From: Dryomyza anilis
Lineage: Eukaryota > Arthropoda > Insecta > Diptera > Dryomyzidae
Reading direction: 5' to 3'
Length of the DNA stretch: 64,000 nucleotides
Assembly: GCA_951804985.1 (NCBI GenBank)
Contig: OX638134.1
Location: 5,642,001 to 5,706,000, forward strand
Shown here: positions 47,588-59,548 of the stretch, piece by piece
How the letters are laid out: each line of letters opens with the position of its first letter
How positions within the stretch are numbered: position 1 is the stretch's first letter
Program-made: the position numbers and the translations under genes
The notes under the pieces: model-generated
Told to the model about the DNA's origin: nothing
Seen by the model: the letters and a program-made list of their open reading frames with translations, nothing else
Database searches by the model: none

Positions 47588-50489
47588 GCTTATGACATGT
47601 GCTGCCAAAATGCGCACATAAACTGAGCCGCTCTAATTACTCCAAATAATTAACGCGTGAATAGAACTTTTAGGTTAATTAAAATCTGTCTCAAAAAATT
47701 ACAAGTCACTGATAATAAAACATGTGTTTTTTTACTTTTATCGGCGAGTTGTATTTTAGATTAGTATTTGAGAGTATTTTTAGTTTGAAAAACATTTTTG
47801 AAAACATTTACTTTATGTGCTACACTTAAAAAAGTCTTTATTATTTTTGACTAGATAACGCCAAACGCACTTTAAAGTTACAGCGTGATTCAACAGCTTT
47901 CTAAAGAATTTTAGAACCACTTCAAAAAAAACCTCCAACAACCCACACAATATCCACGAATCTACTATAACCCATCAACCACCAACATATCGCATCAGCA
48001 GCAGTAACAACATCATTATCAACTTTACTACCACATGACGATGTTAGCAACACTGGCTGCTGCACCTAATAGACATTTATGCACTTTAGCACCATTTTCT
48101 TCATTTTATGTCATATCCTTTTTTTTATTTTGTTTTCCCTGCATTTCTTTCTTTTTTCCGCACGCTTGTCGGGTATCATTTTAAATGCGACAGCCACGAT
48201 CTTTATCTGCAGCACTCGCCAGGAATGTCAGCAACGTCAATATTCAAGTGTCTTTATAGCAAATGCAGTCAACAGCATGTGTTGCATGTGTTGCCATGGC
48301 AGCGTTAGTATTTGACACATTTTCATCTCTCCAATACACACACCAACAATCAGCAACAGACTCGGACCCAGTAGAAAATTTTTACAATTTTTAGCACTGT
48401 TGAAAAAGTCATCAAATTATACAGTTCACACAAATAACAATTTTATCTGATATAATTCATTTGAAATATCTTATATGATAGAATTTTTAATATTTACTTT
48501 TTATTCTTACTTTCCTTGAAATCCTGCCAATATCCGCAAATTCTTACAAAATCTCTCAGTTCAAACAAATCCTCTCAATTACCATAACCACTCATATAGT
48601 ATAATTTTCAATATTTTTTTATACAATATCAGTCAAATATATTAAGATATTTTTTAAAACAACTCTCAAATTTTTAAAACAACTCTCAATTCTATAAAAT
48701 ACCTCACATTTTCTTAAAATTCCATTTCCACTATATTTTCCATTTTTCCACTCAGTGCTACATACTGTTTTTCATTTAATATATCGATACCTTCGATTTC
48801 ATGGCATGGGCAAATATCCACCTTGCTTTTAGAGTGACCAAAACACATAAAATATAAAAATTTGTTCAACGAAAAATGCATAGTTTTATGTGATAAATCA
48901 CATATGTGATATATTAAAATAATTTTATTCTAAAAACTGTGGAGAAAAAGTATATCAGGTGAATATAATAAATACGCTAAATTTTGTCTGTGTGAATTTG
49001 CATCATCAATACAGATCTATAATATCTCACATATTTCCAACAGTTTTCTAAATTTTTAAATTTCAGAAGTAAGCAAAAAATACTCAAATAATTGAAAAAA
49101 TATAAAGACTAAGGTATCATTTTTAATGGGTAAAATTACCTTCAAATCTACAAACCTCTCAAATTTCCTATGTTCTCTAAAATCTAAAAATTGTGAAATA
49201 AGATGATTTCATATGAAATAACATCCAAAATTGTAGATTATTTAATTTTTTGGGTGTTGTTTCACTTTCCCTATTAATTTTTATTTATAATGAAAAAAAG
49301 CGCAAATGAATCCTAACGAAAAATATGCTGTGTTTTTTTTCATTTCAATTTGATTTTGGGTGTTATTTCATTCGATAAGATTGTTATTTTATTTTATAAT
49401 TTGAGGGTTAATTCATTATATTTGGGGGTTGTTTCAAATGTTTAGGGGTTATTTCATTATGTATTAGGATTATTTCATTTATTTTGTGTTTTTTTATGTT
49501 TTCGGGATTTTTTGAATTAGGGTTATTTCATTTATTTTCGAGATTATTTGGTGATAAATTTAAGCATACTTTAATTTATTTTATGCGTTGTTTCATTTAT
49601 TTTGGGTATTATTTCATTATATTATTTCTCGAGAATATTTCATATTTATCGGGATTTATTTCATTGGACGTTGGTTCAGTAGGTGCTATTTCGTATTAAA
49701 GACATGTCAGCAATTAAGATTTTATTACATTTATAATTTATATTATTAGCAATTTTAAATGAGATTTTTCAAAAATCTGAATACTGCATGGTCATCGTTG
49801 TCATCATGACATTCAGTTCCGACCTGGCAACCACTCAGGCATATGTTCGTCTGTCGTTTGCGGGTGTTATGTGCGTGTGTAAGTGTAAAATATTTCCACT
49901 TAAGCGCGAACATGATGCAGCTTCAAACATGCTGTCGGAGCAACGCATAAACGTAAGGACGAACGAACGTACGTACGAATGCACATCCTTGTCGTTGAGT
50001 GCATATAAATGGCAAATATTATCACTTTCACAGAGTCTCCCGCACATGTAGTTGTTGTGAAAGGGAGGGAGGTACGATATGTGGGGTTTATTCTCAATTT
50101 TGTACATGTTCTAATATCTTCTGAATCAAGACTTCTGATGTGGAAGGAAGTGCAGTTAAGTCGTTGTGAATTTCTGCGTGTCAGAGTAAAACCCGCAGTA
50201 GATGGAAGATGATGAAAGTCGTATAAGTTGTCTGTAGAACATTTACGCAAATTTGAGTTTATAAAATATTAAAAAATTTACGCATTCGCACTTTCTATTT
50301 TTATAGCTACTAAATGCAGTTGTGAAATGTTTGCATATTTTTGAGATAAGATTTGATTCTAGGGCCATATTTAAATCAGGGATAGTATATTGAAAGTTGT
50401 TGGTCGAACTGTAGGTGGTATAATCAAAATTTAATGAAGGTGTTCAGCAAAATTTGTAGACGTAAAAATTTTATATTTTGTTTTATTTT
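47588..50489. other. Noncoding DNA, no supported gene
   Basis: Unique sequence with balanced stretches at 47930-48370 and 49770-50230. In 49220-49640 the motif GGGTTATTTCATTT and relatives recur as a loose, diverged repeat. Frames of 60-116 codons overlap on both strands around 49790-50250 without recognised domains. Confidence 0.45.
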
Positions 50490-50494
50490 ATACA

Positions 50495-51260
50495 ATAAAC
50501 TGTTATTCAATACAGTATAACTGTTATACAGTATAACAATTTTTAGTGAAAATTTTATGTTAAGACAAAAATTTAATTTTTAATGAAAATTAGATTACAG
50601 TATACAGTATAACTGTTATACAGTATAACTGTTATGCAGTATAACTGTTATACAGTATAACTGTTATACAGTATAACTGTTATACAGTATAACTGTTATA
50701 CAGTATAACTGTTATACAGTATAACTGTTATACAGTATAACTGTTATACAGTATAACTGTTATACAGTATAACTGTTATACAGTATAACTGTTATACAGT
50801 ATAACTGTTATACAGTATAACTGTTATACAGTATAACTGTTATACAGTATAACTGTTATACAGTATAACTGTTATACAGTATAACTGTTATACAGTATAA
50901 CTGTTATACAGTGTAACTGTTATACAGTATAACTGTTATACAGTATAACTGTTATACAGTGTAACTGTTATACAGTATAACTGTTACGCAGTATAACTGT
51001 TATACAGTATATTTGTTATACTGTATAACAGTTATACTGTATAACTGTTATACAGTATAACAATTTTTAGTGAAAATTTTATATTAAGACAAAAATTTAA
51101 TTTTTAATGAAAATTAGATTTTTACGCAGTATAACTGTTATACAGTATATTTGTTATACTGTATAACAGTTATACTGTATAACTGTTATACAGTATAACA
51201 ATTTTTAGTGAAAATTTTATATTAAGACAAAAATTTAATTTTTAATGAAAATTAGATTTA
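50495..51260. repeat. 16-bp palindromic array (ATACAGTATAACTGTT)n plus 138-bp composite duplication
   Basis: About 25 units of ATACAGTATAACTGTT from 50595 to 51000, each with the dyad ACTGT-TAT-ACAGT. Next, a 138-bp composite starts at 50986 and again at 51124: a few palindrome units followed by an AATTTTTAGTGAAAATTTTA stretch of the 19-bp type. A third, partial composite lies at about 50515-50595. The retrotransposon sits about 40 bases downstream. Confidence 0.9.
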
Positions 51261-51295
51261 GTGTAAAATTGAATTTTTAGTGAAAATTTTAATTT

Positions 51296-51300
51296 ATAGT
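51296..51300. repeat. Target-site duplication, left copy (ATAGT)
   Basis: ATAGT directly precedes the 5' LTR and recurs directly after the 3' LTR (61125-61129). Five bases is typical of BEL/Pao integrases. The target was the 19-bp minisatellite. Confidence 0.93.
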
Positions 51301-51665
51301 TGTTGATGTGCGAAATGCACTTTTAATTGTACTAGATTAATGATAAACTTAAAAGTTAGATGGCGCTTCTCGCTGTCTCCAAATTTATCTGTTCATTCAT
51401 CTATTCTTTAAATTCATTCTTTTTAGTTTTCATTATTCGTAGCTTTAAGTTTTTGCGTTCACTTCTTGAACTACTCCAACCCAGAAAGGTAATAAAGAAA
51501 ATCTATGAAAAATCTAAGGTTTTTTTTTTTTCTTATTTCTAAACCCATTCCTACTTCCATTTCCTGAGTGTCTTAAACTTTTGAAAAGTAAAGACACTTA
51601 AAATCATTGCAGATTTCTTAGGCTTCTTCATCATTAAAAAATCGGTTTGATTCTACAAATTCACA
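51301..51665 (+). repeat. 5' LTR of the BEL/Pao element
   Basis: 365 bp, TG...CA. AATAAA at 51491-51496 would serve as the polyadenylation signal when this region is read as the 3' LTR. A 60-codon frame inside is a chance open frame, identical in both LTRs. Confidence 0.96.
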
Positions 51666-51666
51666 T

Positions 51667-51684
51667 TGGTCCTTCGAGCCGGAT
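51667..51684 (+). promoter_or_regulatory. Primer-binding site, complementary to the tRNA-Tyr 3' end
   Basis: TGGTCCTTCGAGCCGGAT lies one base after the 5' LTR. Its complement ends CTCGAAGGA-CCA, which matches the 3' end of fly tRNA-Tyr (acceptor CCTTCGA). The tRNA identity is recalled, not aligned. Confidence 0.8.
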
Positions 51685-51847
51685 CATTTCGGAGTTACAA
51701 CATTAGTTCAGCAAACGATTTTTAAAGAGAAGAAAAATTCAGACGAGAATTAATTATCTCATCAACGTAATCTACACTATAATCATCATCCACATTGTCC
51801 ACATCAGCCTTCTATCCACATCATTATCCAGAGATCAAGTTCTTTAT

Positions 51848-51857
51848 CCAGGTGCGT
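51848..51857 (+). promoter_or_regulatory. Candidate splice donor in the retrotransposon leader
   Basis: CCAG followed by GTGCGT lies 186 bases after the 5' LTR. Another donor-like site, AAAGGTAAAT, is at 52216-52225. Either could pair with the acceptor at 59570 to make a subgenomic RNA for the second ORF. Confidence 0.35.
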
Positions 51858-52705
51858 TTGCATTTATATCAGTAATTGTATATTAGTTCATGCTAAAACT
51901 TCGAGCACGCGGTCGTACGTTTAGTTGTCCGAAAAGTGTTAAAAAAAAAAAAAAGTCATTAAAGTTTCATAAGTTCGGTATTAAACTAAATTTCGTAGAG
52001 AAAAAGAAAATCAAGACAGTGATGTTTTAATACGTGTTATTAACATTTTCACCTATATAAAAAAGTGGTTAATTTTTAGTTTAAATTAAAAGTTATAGAA
52101 GTTGAGTTAATAATAAAATTAACTATATACAAATTATAAAAGAAGCGAAACAAATTTGTTGTATTCAAATTGAGATGGAAAATATTAACATGAAAAGTGA
52201 TACATTTTTTCAATAAAGGTAAATTTATAATAGCATATAAAAGATCATTAAGCATTCATCGCAAAATTTCGTAGAAATCATTTTTTTTAATAAGTTAAAA
52301 TCTCTTATAAAATAATTTCTAAAAGTTCTCATAAAAAGTTGGTTCAATTAAAAGTAAATTTTAGCAAATTAAAAAACATTTTTTTATTTTTTAAATAATC
52401 TAAAAATTTCTTGTTTGCATTTTGACCAAATATATTTATATGGTTACTTTTATTTAAAATTGCGCTAAAATCTTGAGTCCAGTTATAAAAACCGCATGGA
52501 ATTGCGACAAAAATATATTATGTGCCACAAGTTTTCGACCTATTTCCCTTCATATATATAGCTCCCCCCCGGTATAATTATATTTCTGTATAAACGATTT
52601 GTACATATTGAGTGAGTGAATCGGATTTTTGCTAAGTGACTCTCTTTTCGTTATTGAGATTCTGGCTGTATTTTTGAGTGATTATCTGGGATTTGTGGGA
52701 GAGAA

Positions 52706-53049
52706 CTTCGATCGGTTTTCAACAATCCGAGAAGAGCGTAACTTGGTCGATCAGTTTCAACGTTCGCAACATTACTCGAGAGTCGGAGAAGAGGAGAGCA
52801 TAATAAGTCGATCGGTTTTCAACAATTGCGTTCGCAACATTAGAAGAAGAGGAGAGCGATCAAACTTCGATCGATCGGTTTTTTAACAATCGGAGAAGAG
52901 CGTAACTTGGTCGATAAGTTCAACGTTCGCAACATTACTCGAGAGTCCGAGAAGAGGAGAGCATAATAAGTCGATCGGTTTTCAACAATTGCGTTCGCAA
53001 CATTAGAAGAAGAGGAGAGCAGTTCAAACTACGATCGATTTTTTCTACA
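52706..53049 (+). repeat. 164-bp tandem duplication in the retrotransposon leader
   Basis: The block AACAATC(C/G)GAGAAGAGCGTA starts at 52721 and 52885, and the two units align to about 53045 with few differences. Each also repeats GATCGGTTTT and CAACATTA. The leader (51666-54292) is unusually long and carries an A26 run at 53517-53542. A role in packaging, dimerisation or translation control is possible but only inferred. Confidence 0.85.
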
Positions 53050-54292
53050 ATTGTGATCTCAACATTTTATGAAAGCAGCGGAGAAAAGAGTGGTCAAAAA
53101 GACATTGGTGTATATTCGAATCACAAATCACTGAATAGCGCATATTCTACAGTCACTCGCAACATTATAGCGAATTTAATCACCACTCTCTTGTACAAAC
53201 GAAAAATAAATCAAATTCTCCATTTTAAGGTGACCATCCGCTCTGTTTTATCCGCCAATTTTCATAGCAATATTTTATTTGTATATTCTATACAATATTT
53301 TTAGTTTACAATTTTTCCTATTGAATTTTACACTCGAACAACTAAATTATTCGCGAATTAATTAAAAACAAATACAGTGAATTATATTCTTTTATAGTGA
53401 TTCATTTTTTTTGTCGAAATCATACAATTTTCATAATTATGCTTAGTTGTTCCAGTGTTAAATATTATTAGCGAACATAATAAATCCAATACAAAGTGTT
53501 AATTTGTTTTTCCATTAAAAAAAAAAAAAAAAAAAAAAAAAAGAAAATAATAATATATCTATCGAAATTTCCCTAATTATCTGCGCAGCTTTGTCAGCCG
53601 TCTGTCAAACGCTAAGACTTTTTCGTAACAGCGATTTATTTTCCGATAAAAATCGCTACATTTATTATTACAAAAGAAAATAAATATTAATATAAAAATA
53701 AAACAAAATAAAAATACCGAATCATTTCCGAAAACTAGAATCCAATAGTTGTGAACTTAATTTTCTTCAAATCTCAAATAAATTTCAAATCACTACTTTC
53801 TAATAACTTTCATATAAATTTCAAAAGTAACTTTAAATAAATTTTAAATTCATTTCAAATAAATTTCAAATAAATTACAAATAAATTTCGAATAAATATA
53901 AATCATAAATATAAATTATTAAAACTATAAATTTGAAACAAATCAATTAGTTTCGAATCATTTCAAACCAAAATTAAATATATACATATATACGTATATT
54001 TGTATATTCGAATACATTGTTTATACTAATTTCTATAAAGAATCAATACCTACATACATTCATCAGTTGTTGGTTTATTTTTTTTTTTTTAAAACGATTA
54101 ATTTCTTTTACGATTAATTACGATTTTCGATGGTACGATATTTAGCATCGTTTACGATTTAAAATTTTGCTGCTGCTTCTTATTTGCTTTAAAAGAAGCT
54201 TATCATTTTCCATTAAACGTTTTCGCTACTTTGAGGTTCGTTCTTCTACTTCCTTTGGTTTATTGTTTCTTACATCCGCTACATCAACGTAA

Positions 54293-57200
54293 ATGATGCC
54301 TTCCCTCGCTGGTTTTATTCGTCTGACTGACAGCCTGGTCGAGTTCGAGGCCGACTTCGGGGAAATATTGTTAACTGGATACACGACGCATTCCTTGGAA
54401 ATTCACCGCGATGAGATGAAGTCCATCTGGGCCAACGTGAAGAAATCTTACGAGACGTGTCTTGATGAACTACAAAAGGACGACGCAGCTGCCACTGACG
54501 ACTTCGACATCGAATCGTTTAAATCACGATACCGCACTTCATACCAAACTTACGTTCGCTGCGTTGCAAAAATCGGTGAATACATCCAATCGTTGACGGT
54601 CGCGCCTGTAGTCAATGATCCAACTGCCAATATTCCAGGCATTTCTTCCAGCAGCTTCCGACTTCCCCCTTGTGATACTGAGGTTTTCGGCGGCGATTAT
54701 TTATCGTGGCCATCGTTCCGTGATATGTTCACGGCAGTTTATATCAACAATTCCAGACTAACTTCGGTCGAAAAGCTATTTCATCTTAACAATAAAACAC
54801 GAGGCGAGGCTCGTGAAATTGTTAAAAAATCGCCTTTGACGAACGATGGTTTTCCAATGGCTTGGAAGAATCTAACTAGTCGGTTTGAAAATAAACGCAT
54901 TCTAGTAAATAGTCAGCTACGCATTTTATTCAATCTGCCTTCAGTCGCATCCGAATCTGGTAGTGAAATTAAAAAACTCCAGCGAGATATTCAAAATTGT
55001 ATATCTGCGCTACAATTATATAAGGTTAACATCGATAATTGGGATTCGATACTAGTTTTTCTTTGCTCTTCCCGGCTGCCAGACGCCACATTATCCCTAT
55101 GGGAGCAGTCCCTTGGAAATAAAACAGAACTTCCAGCTTGGGAAGATCTCGATTCATTCCTCACCAGTCGGTATCAGTCACTTGAAACAGTTTCAGATAT
55201 CAAGTGTTCGTCTAATTTTAAATCTTTTCCTCACAAATTGGCTGCTTCAAATAATCGCAGTCATCCAAAGAAGGTTAATACCTACCATACAAATGTATTA
55301 AATCCTTCATGCAAGCTCTGCAAGAATGAGCAACATACTATTCGACAATGTCCAATATTTTTAAAAATGAATGTTAGCGATAGAATGGCTTGTGTGAAAA
55401 AACATAGCCTTTGTATCAACTGTTTTGCTAAAGTACACAACGTTAGGGATTGTAAGAGTCCTTTCAATTGTTTCAAATGTCGCAGGCGCCACCATACGCT
55501 GCTTCATGATGATTCTTTTCAATCCAAATTTACTCCTGTGACTTCTAGTTCCAATTCTGGCAAAAATACTGGCATGCAACGTTCGCATGCCATCCAAATA
55601 CAGTCCACTGACGATTCCACTCCTACAGATACATTACTATCATGCTTCGCTTCGGGGACAAAGGGCATTCTGCTGGGTACAGCGGTAGTCACAATTTGCC
55701 ATCTAGGTACTACATATTCAGCCCGAGCTCTCATCGACTCAGGGTCGGAGGGAACATTTATTTCTAATAGACTTTTTAAAATATTAAAACTGCCAGCTCG
55801 TTCGGTACAGGCTCAGGTTTCAGGCTTAAATAATGCTATTTCAGCAAAAGCACATAATATATGCTCTTTCATTTTAAGTTCTATTGTTGATCCAAAAATT
55901 CATATTGAAGCCACAGCCTTGGTGCTTCCTCATCTCACTGGAAACCTTCCTACCACCACCGTTGATCATGCAACGTTTTCCAATCTGCCTAACGTGAGAT
56001 TAGCAGATCCCCAATTTTTCAAGAGTTCGCACATCGATATTTTGATTGGTGGGGATCTTTTTCCATCAATATTACTTGATGGTATAAAACGAAATGTGTG
56101 TGGTTCACTAATTGCTCAGGAAACCATCTTTGGATGGATTCTGACGGGTCCAGTGGGACTTAAAGATACAAAATCCAGAACATATGTATCTTATTTCAAC
56201 GAAATATCTCTTGATAAAGAAATTTCTCGATTTTGGGAGGTGGAGGATCTTCCTCAAAAACATTTTATGACTCCGTCTGATCATTTTTGCGAAAAAATAT
56301 ATGAACGCACTACAAAAAGAGATATTAATGGCAGATACATAGTTTCGCTGCCATTTAAAGAAAGTGTTTTCGATGACTTGAAACTTGGATATTCCCGCTC
56401 TATAGCTTGTGCGCAATTCATAAGAAATGAATCTCGTCTGTGCAAAAATCCACAGTTTAAAATTCAATATGATGAGGTAATAAAAGAATATCTTGATTTA
56501 GGTCACATGGAAATGGTTCCTGCACCTAAATTTACATTATTTCCGTCCAATTACTACTTACCTCATCACGCTGTGATTAAACCAGAAAGCACAACTACTA
56601 GGATTCGTGTAGTTTTTAATGCTTCAAGTCCCTCATCAAATAATATAAGCTTAAACGATATTCTCTATACTGGTCCAGTACTACAAGCTGACCTCACACT
56701 TCTAATTCTGAAATGGAGATTTTACAAATTTGTTTTCAACGGCGATATACAGAAGATGTATCGCCAAATTTTTGTGAATCCGAACCACACCCCCTTTCAA
56801 AGGATATTATTTCGTGATTCACCTCAAGGTGAAATCCAAGATTATGAATTAAAAACGGTGACATTTGGTGTCAATTGCGCACCATATCTTGCTATCCGAA
56901 CACTACATCAATTGGCAAAAGATGTCGAAGAAGCATATCCTTTAGCGAGCAACATATTGCGTACATCGATGTATGTAGATGACGCTCTAGCTGGAACCCA
57001 TGACATTTCCACGGCTCTTAACGCACGTGACCAGTTTATTTTGGCTCTCAGTTCAGCTGGTTTTTCAGTTAGAAAATGGACTTCCAATTCTCAAGCTATT
57101 TTGAAAGGACTTCCAAAAGAATATCTGCTTAATGAAGACTTCCTCGATTTCGATGATGCTAGCAATGCTAAAACATTAGGCGTGCATTGGAATGCGCGTA

Positions 57201-59533
57201 ATGATGTGTTTTATTTTTCCACTAAGCCTTTGCAGAAAAAATCTTCAAGTACTAAACGTGAAGTTCTGTCTGAAATTTCAAAACTTTTCGATCCCGCTGG
57301 CTGGTTAGCGCCATATGTAGTTCTTGCTAAAATGCTCATGCAACAGATATGGTTAGAGCAAATAGGATGGGACGATAATCTACCAGCAAACTGCCTTCAA
57401 ACCTGGCACTCCTTTCAAAGCAGTTCCAAATATATTAATGACATTCAAATTCCTAGATGGAATGATTATTATCCTGGCTGTGATTTACAATTTCATTGTT
57501 TCTGCGACGCTTCAGAAAAAGCGTACGCTGCAACCATCTACGTTCGTATCAAGACAGAATCAGGTCATATCTCTACTTATTTACTAGCTGCAAAAACTAA
57601 AGTAGCACCTGTTAAAACTATTTCTATTCCAAGATTAGAACTTTGTGGTGCTGTTCTTTTATCTGAGATGGTCGATTCTCTTATTCCACTGCTAAATGTG
57701 CAAAGAAGCAAAATATTTCTATGGACAGATTCCACAATTGTCCTTGCATGGCTGCGAAAGCAACCTTGTCAATGGAAAACATTTGTCGCAAATCGTGTTT
57801 CCAAAATTCTTCAATGTGTTGGACCGAATAATTGGTTTCATGTCGAGTCTCAGAGTAATCCTGCGGATCTAGCAAGCCGAGGGCTTTTAGCGCAAGACCT
57901 TAAAAATAATCATTTGTGGTGGAATGGGCCAGTTTGGTTAAGGTATCCACCATCGGAGTGGCCCAGTCTAGTGCATGATTGTAATCACGAGACCGAATTA
58001 GAAATGAAACCAATTCAATCAAATTTTATATTTTTCCAGAATTTCGAGGATATTTTGGAACGTTTTTCATCGTTTCCAAAGGCAGTACGCATCATTGCAT
58101 ATATTATGCGGTTTTTCAATCGCACTCATGCAACTCATCGGTCATCATTTTCATATAGTTCCACTCTTGTCACCTGTTCCGAAATTAAGTCTGTTAAAAC
58201 TCGTCTTATTCTTATATGCCAAAAGGTGGCATTTCCTACTGAGTACCAGTTACTCTCACGTAAGGAGGCTGTTCCAACTTCTAGTAGCATCCTCAACCTC
58301 AATCCTTTTCTTGACAAATTTGGAATACTTCGAGTCTGTGGTAGGCTTGTGTGCTCTCCAATAATGTCATATGACGAGCGCCATCCAATAATCCTTCCCT
58401 ACAACTGCCAGTTGTCGCGTTTACTGGTTCAGTTCACTCATGAAATTTCGCTCCATGGAGGTAACCAATTAGTTCTCCGCTTGATTCGTCTAGAATTTTG
58501 GATACCAAAAGCTAAAAATCTAATTAAGACTACGATACATAATTGCAAAACTTGCGTTATCTACAAACAAAGACTTCGAACCCAAATTATGGGGGCTCTT
58601 CCTCCTGAACGTACAATTTTGACACGCCCCTTTGCACATACTGGATTAGATTTCGCAGGGCCTTTCGATATTAAAAATTATACTGGTAGGGCTTGCTTAA
58701 TAACAAAAGGCTACGTCTGTGTCTTCGTTTGCTTCTCTACAAAAGCTATCCATTTAGAAGCCACCAGTACTCTGTCAACACCAGCATTTTTGGCGGCATT
58801 TAACCGTTTTACGTCCAGACGTGGTTGTCCTTTACATTTGTACTCGGACAACGGAAAAACATTTGTAGGTGCATCGAAAGAATTGACACGTGATTTTTAT
58901 CAAACTGCTCGTTCAACTCTGGCTTCCAACTTCAGCCATCAACATTTATTGTGGCATTTTATTCCGCCTGGAGCACCTCACATGGGAGGATTATGGGAAG
59001 CGGGCGTAAAGAGCTTTAAAACTCATTTTCGTAAAGTAGCAGGTTCCTTCAGGTTCACTTTTGAAGAATTTTCAACGCTTTTGGCAAAAATTGAAGCCTG
59101 TCTGAATTCGCGTCCAATTTCAGCTATGTCAGAAGATCCTACTGACAATTCGGCACTTACTCCAGGACATTTTCTTATTGGTACTCCCCTATTAGCTCCC
59201 ATTGAACCCACTATTTCTGAGCCATCTATCTCCATTATTAATCGTTGGCAGAGGCTTAAAGCGCTTCACCAACACTTTTGCGTTCGTTGGAAGAACGAGT
59301 ACCTAAAGGAATTGCATAAGAGAAACAAGTGGAAAACTCCTCAGGATGATGTTAAGGTAAATTCTATGGTAGTAATACGAGACGAGAATATTCCACCAAA
59401 CGAATGGCGCTTGGGCCATGTTACTAAAGTATATTTAGGAAATGATAAGAGGGTTCGTGTCGCGGATGTGTTAACTGAACGCGGTACCATCACTCGTCCC
59501 ATTGTCAAACTTGTCATTCTTCCAATACATTAA
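54293..59533 (+). CDS. BEL/Pao Gag-Pol polyprotein, intact
   Basis: A 1,746-residue polyprotein for particle assembly, reverse transcription and integration. A Gag-like N terminus (DUF1759-type region with FGGDYLSWPSF at 132-142) is followed by CCHC knuckles C340-C343-H348-C353 and C374-C377-H382-C387. A third Cys/His cluster begins at C393. The aspartic protease has D482-S-G. Reverse transcriptase has Y894-V-D-D. RNase H has D1072, E1116, D1146 and D1192. The integrase zinc finger is H1383-H1388-C1418-C1421, and the catalytic triad is D1453, D1519 and E1569. A C-terminal DUF5641-type domain runs from about 1651. Domain order and length fit the BEL/Pao clade. The first of two adjacent ATGs is used. 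All catalytic residues are present, so it is likely functional. Confidence 0.96.
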   Translation: MMPSLAGFIRLTDSLVEFEADFGEILLTGYTTHSLEIHRDEMKSIWANVKKSYETCLDELQKDDAAATDDFDIESFKSRYRTSYQTYVRCVAKIGEYIQSLTVAPVVNDPTANIPGISSSSFRLPPCDTEVFGGDYLSWPSFRDMFTAVYINNSRLTSVEKLFHLNNKTRGEAREIVKKSPLTNDGFPMAWKNLTSRFENKRILVNSQLRILFNLPSVASESGSEIKKLQRDIQNCISALQLYKVNIDNWDSILVFLCSSRLPDATLSLWEQSLGNKTELPAWEDLDSFLTSRYQSLETVSDIKCSSNFKSFPHKLAASNNRSHPKKVNTYHTNVLNPSCKLCKNEQHTIRQCPIFLKMNVSDRMACVKKHSLCINCFAKVHNVRDCKSPFNCFKCRRRHHTLLHDDSFQSKFTPVTSSSNSGKNTGMQRSHAIQIQSTDDSTPTDTLLSCFASGTKGILLGTAVVTICHLGTTYSARALIDSGSEGTFISNRLFKILKLPARSVQAQVSGLNNAISAKAHNICSFILSSIVDPKIHIEATALVLPHLTGNLPTTTVDHATFSNLPNVRLADPQFFKSSHIDILIGGDLFPSILLDGIKRNVCGSLIAQETIFGWILTGPVGLKDTKSRTYVSYFNEISLDKEISRFWEVEDLPQKHFMTPSDHFCEKIYERTTKRDINGRYIVSLPFKESVFDDLKLGYSRSIACAQFIRNESRLCKNPQFKIQYDEVIKEYLDLGHMEMVPAPKFTLFPSNYYLPHHAVIKPESTTTRIRVVFNASSPSSNNISLNDILYTGPVLQADLTLLILKWRFYKFVFNGDIQKMYRQIFVNPNHTPFQRILFRDSPQGEIQDYELKTVTFGVNCAPYLAIRTLHQLAKDVEEAYPLASNILRTSMYVDDALAGTHDISTALNARDQFILALSSAGFSVRKWTSNSQAILKGLPKEYLLNEDFLDFDDASNAKTLGVHWNARNDVFYFSTKPLQKKSSSTKREVLSEISKLFDPAGWLAPYVVLAKMLMQQIWLEQIGWDDNLPANCLQTWHSFQSSSKYINDIQIPRWNDYYPGCDLQFHCFCDASEKAYAATIYVRIKTESGHISTYLLAAKTKVAPVKTISIPRLELCGAVLLSEMVDSLIPLLNVQRSKIFLWTDSTIVLAWLRKQPCQWKTFVANRVSKILQCVGPNNWFHVESQSNPADLASRGLLAQDLKNNHLWWNGPVWLRYPPSEWPSLVHDCNHETELEMKPIQSNFIFFQNFEDILERFSSFPKAVRIIAYIMRFFNRTHATHRSSFSYSSTLVTCSEIKSVKTRLILICQKVAFPTEYQLLSRKEAVPTSSSILNLNPFLDKFGILRVCGRLVCSPIMSYDERHPIILPYNCQLSRLLVQFTHEISLHGGNQLVLRLIRLEFWIPKAKNLIKTTIHNCKTCVIYKQRLRTQIMGALPPERTILTRPFAHTGLDFAGPFDIKNYTGRACLITKGYVCVFVCFSTKAIHLEATSTLSTPAFLAAFNRFTSRRGCPLHLYSDNGKTFVGASKELTRDFYQTARSTLASNFSHQHLLWHFIPPGAPHMGGLWEAGVKSFKTHFRKVAGSFRFTFEEFSTLLAKIEACLNSRPISAMSEDPTDNSALTPGHFLIGTPLLAPIEPTISEPSISIINRWQRLKALHQHFCVRWKNEYLKELHKRNKWKTPQDDVKVNSMVVIRDENIPPNEWRLGHVTKVYLGNDKRVRVADVLTERGTITRPIVKLVILPIH

Positions 59534-59548
59534 ATACCTAACATCAAA

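Noticed and set aside
51360..51542. 60-codon ORF, identical again at 60819-61001
   Set aside because: It lies within the two LTRs and shows no domain. Its duplication only reflects LTR identity.
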